From a virus: 41,000 nucleotides of DNA. The stretch covers positions 1 to 41,000 of IMG/VR virus record IMGVR_UViG_3300023116_000005; one strand, 5' to 3'. The notes beneath the pieces were generated by a model. It saw only the letters and a program-made list of their open reading frames with translations. It was not told the origin of the DNA and ran no database searches. Within the stretch, counting starts at the first letter, position 1. Each line of letters begins with the position of its first letter. Positions 34,243 to 41,000 of the stretch are shown here, one piece after another. A program made the translations under genes and the position numbers.

Positions 34243-35322
34243 ATGGCAGCCCCATTTCAGAATTATTCCGGCGGTGTCCTTCTGGCGGACATCGTAAAAA
34301 GGAATAATCTCAGCACCTATGTGTCTGAGGCAATCAAAGAGCGCAGCGAGTTCATCAAGAGCGGCGCTGTTGTTCGTAACTCACTGCTGGATGCCCGCGA
34401 AGGCGGTACTCGCATCCAAGTGCCTGAGTTCAATCCGGTTGCACCTACCGAATCCATCATGGACGGTACGGCAACTTGGAACACCAACGGCTATCTGATT
34501 CCTCAGAAGGTCGGCACTGCCACCCAGATCGCAACCATCTGCCATCGCGGTTTCGCGTATGCCGTGGATGACGTTGCGGTTCTCGCAGCCGGTGAAGACC
34601 CCATGCTTCACATCCGCAACCAGCTGGCTGATGCCATCAACAAGCTGAACAGCGCTCGTCTGTATAACCAGCTTGCTGGTCTGTTCGGTACTGCTCTGTC
34701 CGGTCACTCTCTGGACAAAGCTGTTGGTGCAACTTCTGGTCAGGCTGAAGCCAACTTCCTGACTGCTGCCAACGTTGCTGAAGCTCGTTCCCTTCTGGGT
34801 GAGCGTGGTGACGAACTGGACATCCTGGTCGTCCACCCCTCGGTCGCTTACTACCTGTATCAGGTGGGCATGTTGACCTTCTCCACCTCTGCACTGTCTG
34901 CCGCTGGCGCAGTGACTTGGGGCGGTGGTGGCGTCGGTGTCGGCGCACGTGAAGTCGGTGAATTCGCCGGTATGCGCGTGATTGTTGACTCTCAGGTCAA
35001 CACCGTCCGTCCTGGTACTGCTACTCACGTCAGTGAGTTCCGCTGCTATCTGCTGAAGTCCGGCACCATCCTCGAGGGTGTGCAGCAGGACCTCCGCGTT
35101 GAAGCTGACCGCAACATCCTGTCCAAGCAGGACGTGATCTCGGTGGATTATCACACCGCTTATCACGTGATGGGTACCAAGTGGACTAACGCCGCTGACA
35201 ACCCGACCAACGCTCAGCTGGCTACCGCTGGCAACTGGAGTGCTACTTACGACATCGACCTGATCCCCGCAGTCGAGATGATCGTGAACACCCCGCTCGA
35301 CACCACCGCTATCCCTTCCTGA
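34243..35322 (+). CDS. Major capsid protein
   Basis: The 359-residue protein follows the scaffold and has HK97-fold landmarks: N-terminal arm (NYSGGVLLADIVKRNNLSTY), E-loop region (TRIQVPEFNPVAPTESIMDG), spine helix (HIRNQLADAINKLNSARLYN), and P-domain strand pairs (LDILVVHPSVAYYLYQVGM, FAGMRVIVDSQVN). It resembles the capsid proteins of the P22/Sf6-like coat or phage-capsid groups with DUF4055 portals. Codon use is strongly biased, as expected for the most abundant protein. A terminator follows. Confidence 0.92.
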   Translation: MAAPFQNYSGGVLLADIVKRNNLSTYVSEAIKERSEFIKSGAVVRNSLLDAREGGTRIQVPEFNPVAPTESIMDGTATWNTNGYLIPQKVGTATQIATICHRGFAYAVDDVAVLAAGEDPMLHIRNQLADAINKLNSARLYNQLAGLFGTALSGHSLDKAVGATSGQAEANFLTAANVAEARSLLGERGDELDILVVHPSVAYYLYQVGMLTFSTSALSAAGAVTWGGGGVGVGAREVGEFAGMRVIVDSQVNTVRPGTATHVSEFRCYLLKSGTILEGVQQDLRVEADRNILSKQDVISVDYHTAYHVMGTKWTNAADNPTNAQLATAGNWSATYDIDLIPAVEMIVNTPLDTTAIPS

Positions 35323-35333
35323 TAACGGTTCTG

Positions 35334-35369
35334 GGCCCTACCATTAGGTGGGGCCTTTCCTTATTTTTG
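35334..35369 (+). terminator. Terminator after the capsid gene
   Basis: GGCCCTACC (35334-35342) pairs with GGTGGGGCC (35347-35355) over 9 bp (one G-T wobble), loop ATTA, followed by TTTCCTTATTTTT. It is leaky by nature because the connector and tail genes downstream have no visible promoter, which would keep capsid mRNA in excess. Confidence 0.82.
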
Positions 35370-35371
35370 CT

Positions 35372-35902
35372 ATGGCTGCCACAATTAACGCCACACTGAA
35401 GAGTGCGACAGCCAATAGCTACGTGACCTTGGCTGAGGCCAATAGTTACTTTGAGACCGTCCCAAACAGCAGCACTTGGGACGACAAGACCGACGACCAG
35501 AAAAACCGTTCGCTGATCTCAGCAACCCGCTGGATCGACAGCTTGAATTTTTACGGTGAGCGTTGCGACGAGGAGCAAGCCCTGAAGTGGCCTCGTAACG
35601 ATTATCACGTTGATCGAGTGGAGCTGACCTGTAGTGCCATTCCGACTGCGATTAAATACGCTACTTATGAGCTGGCACGTGCGTTAGCCAATGACACGGA
35701 CTCGATTACAGGGACTACCGGCGATACGGGACTGTACGAAGCCGTCAAGCTCGGGGATATGGAGGTCAAGTACAACACCTCTAGTCAGGCTGTTGGAACT
35801 GTCAATAACGTATTCGACGTTTACCCTTGGCTTCAGTCTTATCTTGGCGCTTATTGCCTTGGAGGTAGCGGTAGCTATCAAGTACGTGTTGTGAGGGGCT
35901 GA
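35372..35902 (+). CDS. Head-tail connector (DnaT-like ssDNA-binding family fold)
   Basis: ATG 35372 gives 176 residues starting AATINATLKSATANSYVTLA, then EANSYFETV and QALKWPRNDY, a pattern of the phage DnaT_2/gp6-like family placed after capsid genes. The longer frame from 35348 runs into the terminator. It forms the ring below the portal (gp15/gp6 of SPP1/HK97 type) by position. The DNA-binding label of the family is probably historical. Confidence 0.8.
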   Translation: MAATINATLKSATANSYVTLAEANSYFETVPNSSTWDDKTDDQKNRSLISATRWIDSLNFYGERCDEEQALKWPRNDYHVDRVELTCSAIPTAIKYATYELARALANDTDSITGTTGDTGLYEAVKLGDMEVKYNTSSQAVGTVNNVFDVYPWLQSYLGAYCLGGSGSYQVRVVRG

Positions 35903-35904
35903 TC

Positions 35905-36291
35905 ATGGCAGGCGCACTTGACTCACTGTTTAAGAACGCCGCCAAGGCGATCGTTGCTGACCTAGGCAAATCGCTTGATACGACGATCACCTACACCAGG
36001 AAAACAGCCCCGTCATATGACGTGGGCACTGGTGCGCTGACGACGACCGACACCAGTTACTCGAACATCAACGTTCCAGTTGAGTACGTCGTTTCTGACG
36101 AAGAGTCGGGCTATCAGGAAAACATTGCAAGGTTGTACGTTACGCCAGATTTAATTGGCGGTAATCAGCCGACTTTGCAGGACGAAATTTCTCTGACTTA
36201 TCAAGGTGCTGCACGTGCTGCCAAGATTCAAGACATTAGAACTTACCGTGGGGGGCAGGAGTACCTGTTTGTCATCAGGGTGGTGTTCTAA
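35905..36291 (+). CDS. Head closure (stopper-type) protein
   Basis: The 128-residue product (LDTTITYTRKTAPSYDVG, VPVEYVVSDEESGYQENIAR, LQDEISLTYQGAARAAKIQD) is beta-rich with the ITYTR start typical of head closure proteins of siphophages. It is located between the connector and tail terminator genes, in the order adaptor, stopper, terminator. It plugs the portal channel until a tail is attached. Confidence 0.75.
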   Translation: MAGALDSLFKNAAKAIVADLGKSLDTTITYTRKTAPSYDVGTGALTTTDTSYSNINVPVEYVVSDEESGYQENIARLYVTPDLIGGNQPTLQDEISLTYQGAARAAKIQDIRTYRGGQEYLFVIRVVF

Positions 36292-36719
36292 TGACTCTTG
36301 TTAATGCGCGTGCGGCATTCGAGGCAGCGATTAACACTGCGGTCACCGATGCGGACGAAGATGTTTCGGTGATTTTTGACAACGTTCCTTTTACGACGCC
36401 GGGCAAAACCAAGTCGTACGTGTTGGTTTCGATCACGTTTGACCAGGCGACGATCCAGAACCATGGCGCGGCAGTTGATTTTTATAGCGGCACGATCCAG
36501 TGCGGCATTTTTACGCCTAAAAACCGAGGCACTGCTGCTTCCGCTGCGATTGCTGAGTCTGTGATTGATGGTTTGACCTCTGTCAATGCTGCTGGGTACA
36601 CCGATACCTACAGTGCATCTCCTCGCGTGCTTCAGATTGGTGGTCCGATTACGTTGAACCCTGAGGAGCAAAGCCATTTTGTGAGCACGGTGAATTGTCG
36701 TTTTACTGCTAGGGCGTAA
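36291..36719 (+). CDS. Tail terminator protein (lambda U-like)
   Basis: The 142-residue product (TLVNARAAFEAAINTAVTDA, VIFDNVPFTTPGKTKSYVLV, SGTIQCGIFTPKNRGTAASA, TVNCRFTARA) fits the DUF4128/gpU-like fold of tail terminators. It shares its first base with the last base of the stopper stop (TAATG) and the next gene begins at its stop, so the set is tightly coupled. It caps the tail tube and binds the head. Confidence 0.78.
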   Translation: MTLVNARAAFEAAINTAVTDADEDVSVIFDNVPFTTPGKTKSYVLVSITFDQATIQNHGAAVDFYSGTIQCGIFTPKNRGTAASAAIAESVIDGLTSVNAAGYTDTYSASPRVLQIGGPITLNPEEQSHFVSTVNCRFTARA

Positions 36720-37249
36720 TGGCAAACCGTCCGATTTCACAGCTTGTCGACGATATTTCGGACTTCATCGAGAAGGGAAGAGCTGCTGCTGGTCCGAAGG
36801 TTGTAGTGAAGTTGCAGCAACAGGGACCTTGGTGGACTGGTGATTTTGGACGCCGCTGGAAAGTAAGTGCTGCCCCAGTTAAGCCAGTTGAGCTGCCTGA
36901 AAGCATGGTTCGCGACCCAATTCCGGCACCTCAGCAGCGTCCAAGTTCGTTTAACGAGCCAGCGGCTCTAACTGTTCCCATCAACAGCCCGCTGTACATC
37001 GGCAACTCAGTGTCGTATGCAGGATTTGCTGTGGGACGACCCGGATCAAGGCTTTATCGTCCGCCAAGTCAACGTGGAAAAACTCGCAAAGAGATGGTCA
37101 ATTACAAGGAGCATCAAAAAGATGGCCGCAGGCTTACGTCGCTAAATCAGCGCCCTGACTGGTACGACGTTTACACAAGAAGCGAAAACGGCGGCTTATT
37201 GGATACCTTGGACGAAGCTTTTCAGCAGGCTCTACAACGGGTGCTATAG
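36719..37249 (+). CDS. Tail completion / neck protein (HK97 gp10-like)
   Basis: The 176-residue product has a helical N-terminus (PISQLVDDISDFIEKGRAAA), WWTGDFGRRWKVS, and a middle with INSPLYIGNSVSYAGFAVG, a segment found in gp10-like neck proteins (N-x-x-x-YA). A basic region with RPPSQRGKTRKE follows. It is found between the tail terminator and the tail chaperone, the usual neck protein place. Confidence 0.7.
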   Translation: MANRPISQLVDDISDFIEKGRAAAGPKVVVKLQQQGPWWTGDFGRRWKVSAAPVKPVELPESMVRDPIPAPQQRPSSFNEPAALTVPINSPLYIGNSVSYAGFAVGRPGSRLYRPPSQRGKTRKEMVNYKEHQKDGRRLTSLNQRPDWYDVYTRSENGGLLDTLDEAFQQALQRVL

Positions 37250-37275
37250 TCTGGTAGCTCAGGGATAAGGTTTCT

Positions 37276-37635
37276 GTGGAACGCGCAATCGACAAGCTGT
37301 GTAAGGCGTTTAGCGTTGAGCAACGCAGCAGCTATACGATTAAAAGCGGCGATGAAGTCATCCTGAAGCTGTTTTGGACTCCGCTGACCATCGCTGATCG
37401 CGATGCCATCAACAACACGCTTCAAGCGATGAAGCTAGGCGACACCGAAAACAGTCTGGATTTTGCGATCCAGATGATGATCGAAAAAGCTCAGGACGAA
37501 GCAGGTAAAAAGCTGTTTGCCGACGGTGATCGCGCAAAGATTCGTCGTCAGCTGCCGATGAGCATTGTTTTGGACATCATGTCCAAGATGCAGGACCTTG
37601 GCGAGGTGGAAGAACCGGAAGAGGTCAAAAGCTAG
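37276..37635 (+). CDS. Tail assembly chaperone, short form (lambda G-like)
   Basis: The 119-residue product starts at GTG 37276, with AAGG 6-9 bp upstream. It has an N-terminal beta part (YTIKSGDEVILKLFWTPL) and a helical acidic C-terminus (DIMSKMQDLGEVEEPEEVKS). It comes directly before the tape measure gene, with a second overlapping frame behind it, the genetic signature of tail assembly chaperones, which wrap the tape measure protein during tail assembly and are not in the virion. Confidence 0.85.
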   Translation: MERAIDKLCKAFSVEQRSSYTIKSGDEVILKLFWTPLTIADRDAINNTLQAMKLGDTENSLDFAIQMMIEKAQDEAGKKLFADGDRAKIRRQLPMSIVLDIMSKMQDLGEVEEPEEVKS

Positions 37636-37831
37636 GCTCAAAAAGGATAACTACCTGCTTCTCCAGTTTTTTATTGCAGAAAAGCTGGGCATGACACTTG
37701 CTCAGCTTCGCTCAACAATGAGTACGGAGGAGCTGTACGCCTGGAGCGCGTACTGCGAAGTCAAGGCGGAACAAGAGGAAAAAGCGATGGAGAGATCTCG
37801 TCGCGAAGCTCAAATGCGTGGTGTGCGCTAG
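37276..37831 (+). CDS. Tail assembly chaperone, frameshifted long form (G-T type)
   Basis: The second frame (37625-37831) continues with KARLKKDNYLLLQFFIAEKL, GMTLAQLRSTMSTEELYAWS and a helical end, which is the typical T domain (LGMTxxxLRxxMSxxEL). It has no good start. The zero-frame end GTC-AAA-AGC-TAG (37624-37635) meets the second frame at TCA-AAA-GCT: a +1 slip on the AAAA run (37627-37630), with a stop codon close behind, gives a 184-residue fusion. A -2 slip is the alternative. The frame relation rules out a -1 slip. Confidence 0.75.
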
Positions 37832-37858
37832 CCTGTAACCACTGCACGTAGGTCGGAA

Positions 37859-40687
37859 GTGGCTGGCGCTAAGTACGAAGTAAATATCGTTCTTAATGCT
37901 AAGGAGGCAGAAGCTCAGCTTCGGACCCTAGAGAAAAACATAAATACTTTTAGACAAAATGTCCTGAAAAAAACTTCGGGCGCGATTGATGCGTCTGTAA
38001 ATAAAACAAAAGCGCAGGGCATTGCGTTGCGGCGTTTGGCGACGCAGATGAATGGTGTTGTCAATAAAACAGTAAAAACAATTGAACGAGTAAATAGACA
38101 GCAGTTAAAGCTTTTGCCTGATTCAAAAGCGTTAAATGCTGCTGCTAGAGGTATTCAGCGGCTAGAAAAAACTCAAACCAGCTTTGCTGAGCGTCAGGCC
38201 AAGGCGCAAGCAAGATCATTACGGAATGGCGAGCGAGAGCTTCAGCTTTCAGACCGACGCAATGCCGCTCTTAGAAGGCGCCAACAGCTTTTAACTAAGG
38301 CAGGCGCCACTGGAACGACAGCTCTCCCAACAAGTGGAGTTTTAGGTCCATCAGAAAAAATCGGTGTTCGCGAACAAGCAATCGAGCAACGATTCAGGAT
38401 TGCTCGTCAAATTGACGCACTTGAAGCAAAGGGTGTAAATACTGCAAAATTGCGTGCCAGCCTTGGCAAGCTGACCACAGCAAACGCTCAACGTCAATTT
38501 GGCACTTTTAGACAGCTTTTAGCTCCGCTTTCACGTGCAGTGAAGCTCGAGCAAACCAAATTAAAACTACAAAAAGATCAAACTACTGAACTTAAAAAGC
38601 AGCAAGCAGGTGGGATCCGGCTGCGTCAAATTGCGGAGCGGTTTGGCCGTTTAAACCGGCGAATTAGTCGAATAGATCAACCTGCTGGACAGCTTGCGCT
38701 GCCTAGCTCAAGGATGCTGGGCGGAGACGCTCGAGGTCTTCAGCGTTTACAAGCAGTAGAGACCTCAGAGCAGCGTACTGCTCGATTTGCTGAGCGAACA
38801 GCAGCAGCAAAGAAACGTTCCGAAAAGAACGGCAAGGAAATCCTTAAGTCGTCGAAAGCCGAGGCACGAGTAGGTGAACGTAGGGCAAAAGCTGCTGAAC
38901 GCGAAGCGGATGCAAAGCTTCGAACCAAGAGACGGCGTGGAAGACGAATTGCCGGTGACGTTGCGCTTGGCGCAGGCTTCCCGTTGTTATTTGGCGGTGG
39001 ACCTGGAGCGGTCCTTGGTGGCGCATTAGGTGGTCTAACTGGTGGCGGTCTTGCTGCTCAGATCGGGTTCAGCGCACTTGGTCAACTTCTCGACAAGCTT
39101 GGCGCGAGTGCGATCAACCTTGGCAAAGCACTTAGCGATGTCAATCCTGACGTTGGACGCCTTGCTGAAGCAGCAGGTTTTGCTGGTACGGAAACTGCCA
39201 TGCTGCTCGACAAGATCGAACAGTATGGAGACAAAGCACAAGCTGCTCAGTTGGCGGCAAAACTGCTTGCAACTCAAGTTGGAGAGCAAGGGGTCAAAGC
39301 ACTTAAGGACTTTGGCGATAGTGCGGTCAAGTTGGGCAATGCACTGGGAGTCATTTTCAGCCAAGTGCTTGCAAACATTGCCAAGGTTGCCGGTCCGCTA
39401 CTTAAAAAGCTGGCAGATTTTGCAGGCAGAGAGGCTGCAATTGGAGCGTTTAAGGCAGGAGAGGGTGGTACTGCGAAGGAGGTTTTAGCGCGAGACATTC
39501 TCCAGTCACGCAACTTGTTTAGCGGAGCTTCTCCATCAGCCACTCCTGCGGCGCGTGCTGAGCTTTCAGGTTTTGAACAAAGAGCAAGGAAGCTAGGTGT
39601 AGATGCCATTGGTCCACAAGAGCTGTCGAACTTTGCTCGTCAAACAGCTCTTGCAAAGCAAAGTGAACTTACGTTGCCAGTTATCGAGGAAATCAAGCTT
39701 GCTGCTGGAAACGTTGAAGATCCAAAAGGGAAAAGTGCTCGTCGTCGTTTGCAAGCAAGTGAGCGGCGCATTGCGCTTTTAGGCGTTGAAACTGAAAAGC
39801 AAAAGCAGATCACTGGCTTTAAAGATCGAATTGCTCAGCTTGAGCTTGATGGCGACAAGATGAGCATTGCCAGGCTGCAAGGAGAGCAGCGACTGCTTGA
39901 TATTGCTGCTCAAAAGGAACGTGCGATCCTTCGTGTTTCACAAGAGTTGCCGCTCCAGCAACAGCTAGCTGAGCGGGCTGCGATTAACGAGAAGTTTGCT
40001 GCGCAGGAAGCTGAAGCACGTGCTCAAACGGAGCGTGAGCTGAACGTTTTACAACGTGAGCGCGATCAAGAGCACATGAATGCGTTGAAGCAGCACATTG
40101 AAATGCAGTATCAGCTGAATACTGCGATTCAACAGCAGCTTCAGCTGGCGGATTCGATTTCACAGGTCATGGGTCAGGGCATGACCCAAGCGTTTGACCT
40201 GTTGATTGTTGGAGCGGAAAACTGGAGTATGGCGCTTCGTGATATTGCGGCAAACGTGCTTCGTGATATTGCTCGCCAGCTGATCCAGATCTACGTGATC
40301 GAACAAGCGATTGGCTTCATGAAGGCACTCATGCAGCCGTTTGTATATGGGGAAACGCCATTAGGGGCCGGTGGAGGCAAGGTTGGCGGCAAAGGAACCT
40401 TTGGTCCTAACTATGGATTCCCAAGACGAGCGAATGGCGGTCCAGTTTCTTCTGGGATGCCCTACCTCGTTGGCGAACGTGGTCCTGAGCTGTTTATCCC
40501 TGGAGCGCAGGGCAATGTTGTTCCTAACAACGCAATGAGCGGTGCCAACATCGTCGTCAACGTTGACGCCAAAGGAACTCAAGCTCAAGGCAACCAACCA
40601 AACTCTGCTGCACTGGGACGTGCCATTGGCGCTGCGGTGCAGGCAGAATTGATTAAGCAGAAGCGTCCGGGAGGCTTACTTGCCTAA
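37859..40687 (+). CDS. Tape measure protein
   Basis: GTG 37859 opens the 942-residue tape measure. Long charged helices (EAQLRTLEKNINTFRQNVLK and on to about 360) are followed by a Gly-rich hydrophobic segment (residues 366-412, LGAGFPLLFGGGPGAVLGGA), then coiled coil with many Gln, and a C-terminal part (DSISQVMGQGMTQAFDLLIV, NGGPVSSGMPYLVGERGPEL, FIPGAQGNVVPN) found in lambda-tail tape measure families. At about 0.15 nm per residue the tail would be near 140 nm, an estimate only. The last base of the stop is the first base of M (TAATG). Confidence 0.95.
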   Translation: MAGAKYEVNIVLNAKEAEAQLRTLEKNINTFRQNVLKKTSGAIDASVNKTKAQGIALRRLATQMNGVVNKTVKTIERVNRQQLKLLPDSKALNAAARGIQRLEKTQTSFAERQAKAQARSLRNGERELQLSDRRNAALRRRQQLLTKAGATGTTALPTSGVLGPSEKIGVREQAIEQRFRIARQIDALEAKGVNTAKLRASLGKLTTANAQRQFGTFRQLLAPLSRAVKLEQTKLKLQKDQTTELKKQQAGGIRLRQIAERFGRLNRRISRIDQPAGQLALPSSRMLGGDARGLQRLQAVETSEQRTARFAERTAAAKKRSEKNGKEILKSSKAEARVGERRAKAAEREADAKLRTKRRRGRRIAGDVALGAGFPLLFGGGPGAVLGGALGGLTGGGLAAQIGFSALGQLLDKLGASAINLGKALSDVNPDVGRLAEAAGFAGTETAMLLDKIEQYGDKAQAAQLAAKLLATQVGEQGVKALKDFGDSAVKLGNALGVIFSQVLANIAKVAGPLLKKLADFAGREAAIGAFKAGEGGTAKEVLARDILQSRNLFSGASPSATPAARAELSGFEQRARKLGVDAIGPQELSNFARQTALAKQSELTLPVIEEIKLAAGNVEDPKGKSARRRLQASERRIALLGVETEKQKQITGFKDRIAQLELDGDKMSIARLQGEQRLLDIAAQKERAILRVSQELPLQQQLAERAAINEKFAAQEAEARAQTERELNVLQRERDQEHMNALKQHIEMQYQLNTAIQQQLQLADSISQVMGQGMTQAFDLLIVGAENWSMALRDIAANVLRDIARQLIQIYVIEQAIGFMKALMQPFVYGETPLGAGGGKVGGKGTFGPNYGFPRRANGGPVSSGMPYLVGERGPELFIPGAQGNVVPNNAMSGANIVVNVDAKGTQAQGNQPNSAALGRAIGAAVQAELIKQKRPGGLLA

Positions 40688-41000
40688 TGGCTACCTTTCC
40701 GTCAATCACGCCAACCTACGGCGCACAAAAAAGCAGTCAGCCCACCATCCGCGCCACGCAGTTCGGTGATGGCTATCAGCAACGTGTCACTTTCGGACTT
40801 AATCAAAACCCGAAGCAGTGGTCACTGACCTGGAACGTATCCGAGACTGACGCGGACACGATCGAAGCGTTCCTTGACGCACGAGCTGCGGACGCTGCCA
40901 GCTTTGACTGGATCCCCATTGACGAAGACAACACCTACAAGTGGATTTGCCTGGAATGGAGCAAAACAATCCCGTATGTGAACCGCGCCACGATTACAGC
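40687..41000 (+). CDS. Minor tail protein M, N-terminal part (continues at base 1)
   Basis: ATG 40687 reads ATFPSITPTYGAQKSSQPTI, then RATQFGDGYQQRVTFGLNQN and QWSLTWNVSETDADTIEAFL, with the TxFGDGYxQR motif that marks lambda gpM-type minor tail proteins (PF05939). The frame runs open to the window end and, by the 127-bp repeat, continues to 155. It overlaps the tape measure stop by one base. Confidence 0.93.
   Translation, partial: MATFPSITPTYGAQKSSQPTIRATQFGDGYQQRVTFGLNQNPKQWSLTWNVSETDADTIEAFLDARAADAASFDWIPIDEDNTYKWICLEWSKTIPYVNRATIT
40874..41000. repeat. Right copy of exact 127-bp terminal direct repeat
   Basis: Identical to 1-127. The length 127 is a common maximal k-mer in short-read assemblers, which supports an assembly overlap of a circular or circularly permuted genome rather than a biological terminal repeat. 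Confidence 0.95.

Noticed and set aside
34381-35166. Leftward 261-codon open frame opposite the capsid gene
   Set aside because: Antisense shadow caused by strong codon bias in the capsid gene.
37250-37276. tRNA-like D-arm sequence (GGTAGCTCAGGGATAAGG)
   Set aside because: No acceptor, anticodon or T arm can be folded around it, and the chaperone coding sequence begins immediately behind.

Overview
The window is a complete genome of a long-tailed (siphovirus-type) double-stranded DNA phage, written as a circle cut open inside one gene. Bases 1-127 are repeated exactly at 40874-41000, and the minor tail gene M begins at 40687, runs off the right end and finishes at 153-155 on the left. The non-redundant genome is therefore about 40.87 kb. 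Many small proteins resemble, from memory, proteins of marine cyanophages: the 50-60 residue ORFs, the trio of exported proteins at 13.5-15.1 kb, and the 227-residue protein at 12.9 kb. A cyanobacterial (Synechococcus-like) host is the best guess, but the sequence alone does not prove it. I see no integrase, no CI-type repressor, no DNA or RNA polymerase, no tRNA, no CRISPR array and no photosynthesis gene.

Layout. (1) 27.9-40.7 kb plus 0-10 kb, almost all rightward, is the virion module: terminase large subunit, small basic protein, two paralogous 113-residue proteins, tail tube candidate, portal, scaffold, major capsid, connectors, tail terminator, tail chaperone with a programmed frameshift, tape measure, M, L, K, I, J and two tail fibres. 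The second fibre ends in a self-cleaving S74 chaperone domain. The terminase small subunit is divergent from the large subunit. (2) 10.0-16.8 kb holds an HNH-AP2 endonuclease, small cyanophage-type genes, a leftward cassette of one membrane protein and three exported proteins, and a C39-like peptidase that is the best lysis candidate. (3) 16.8-20.6 kb is leftward: two ribbon-helix-helix (RHH)-like proteins, other small ORFs and a primase-helicase. (4) 20.7-23.2 kb is rightward: an OB-fold/SSB-like protein, a protein with an RHH-like tail and a RecB-type exonuclease. (5) 23.2-26.2 kb is a leftward run of twelve small, overlapping genes, probably early takeover and regulatory functions. (6) 26.3-27.5 kb holds further small leftward genes next to the terminase region.

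Regulation. The rightward replication operon and the leftward small-gene operon face each other. Their promoters share a 14-bp block including the -35 element, and they converge on a double hairpin at 23178-23218. The left promoter has a perfect 8+8 palindrome at its presumed start site. Between the primase-helicase and the RHH gene cluster lies the most unusual structure here: six perfect copies of TGGGAC in alternating orientation, spaced 43-30-30-30-43 bp, symmetric about 18264/18265. It is a candidate replication origin, partition site or operator.
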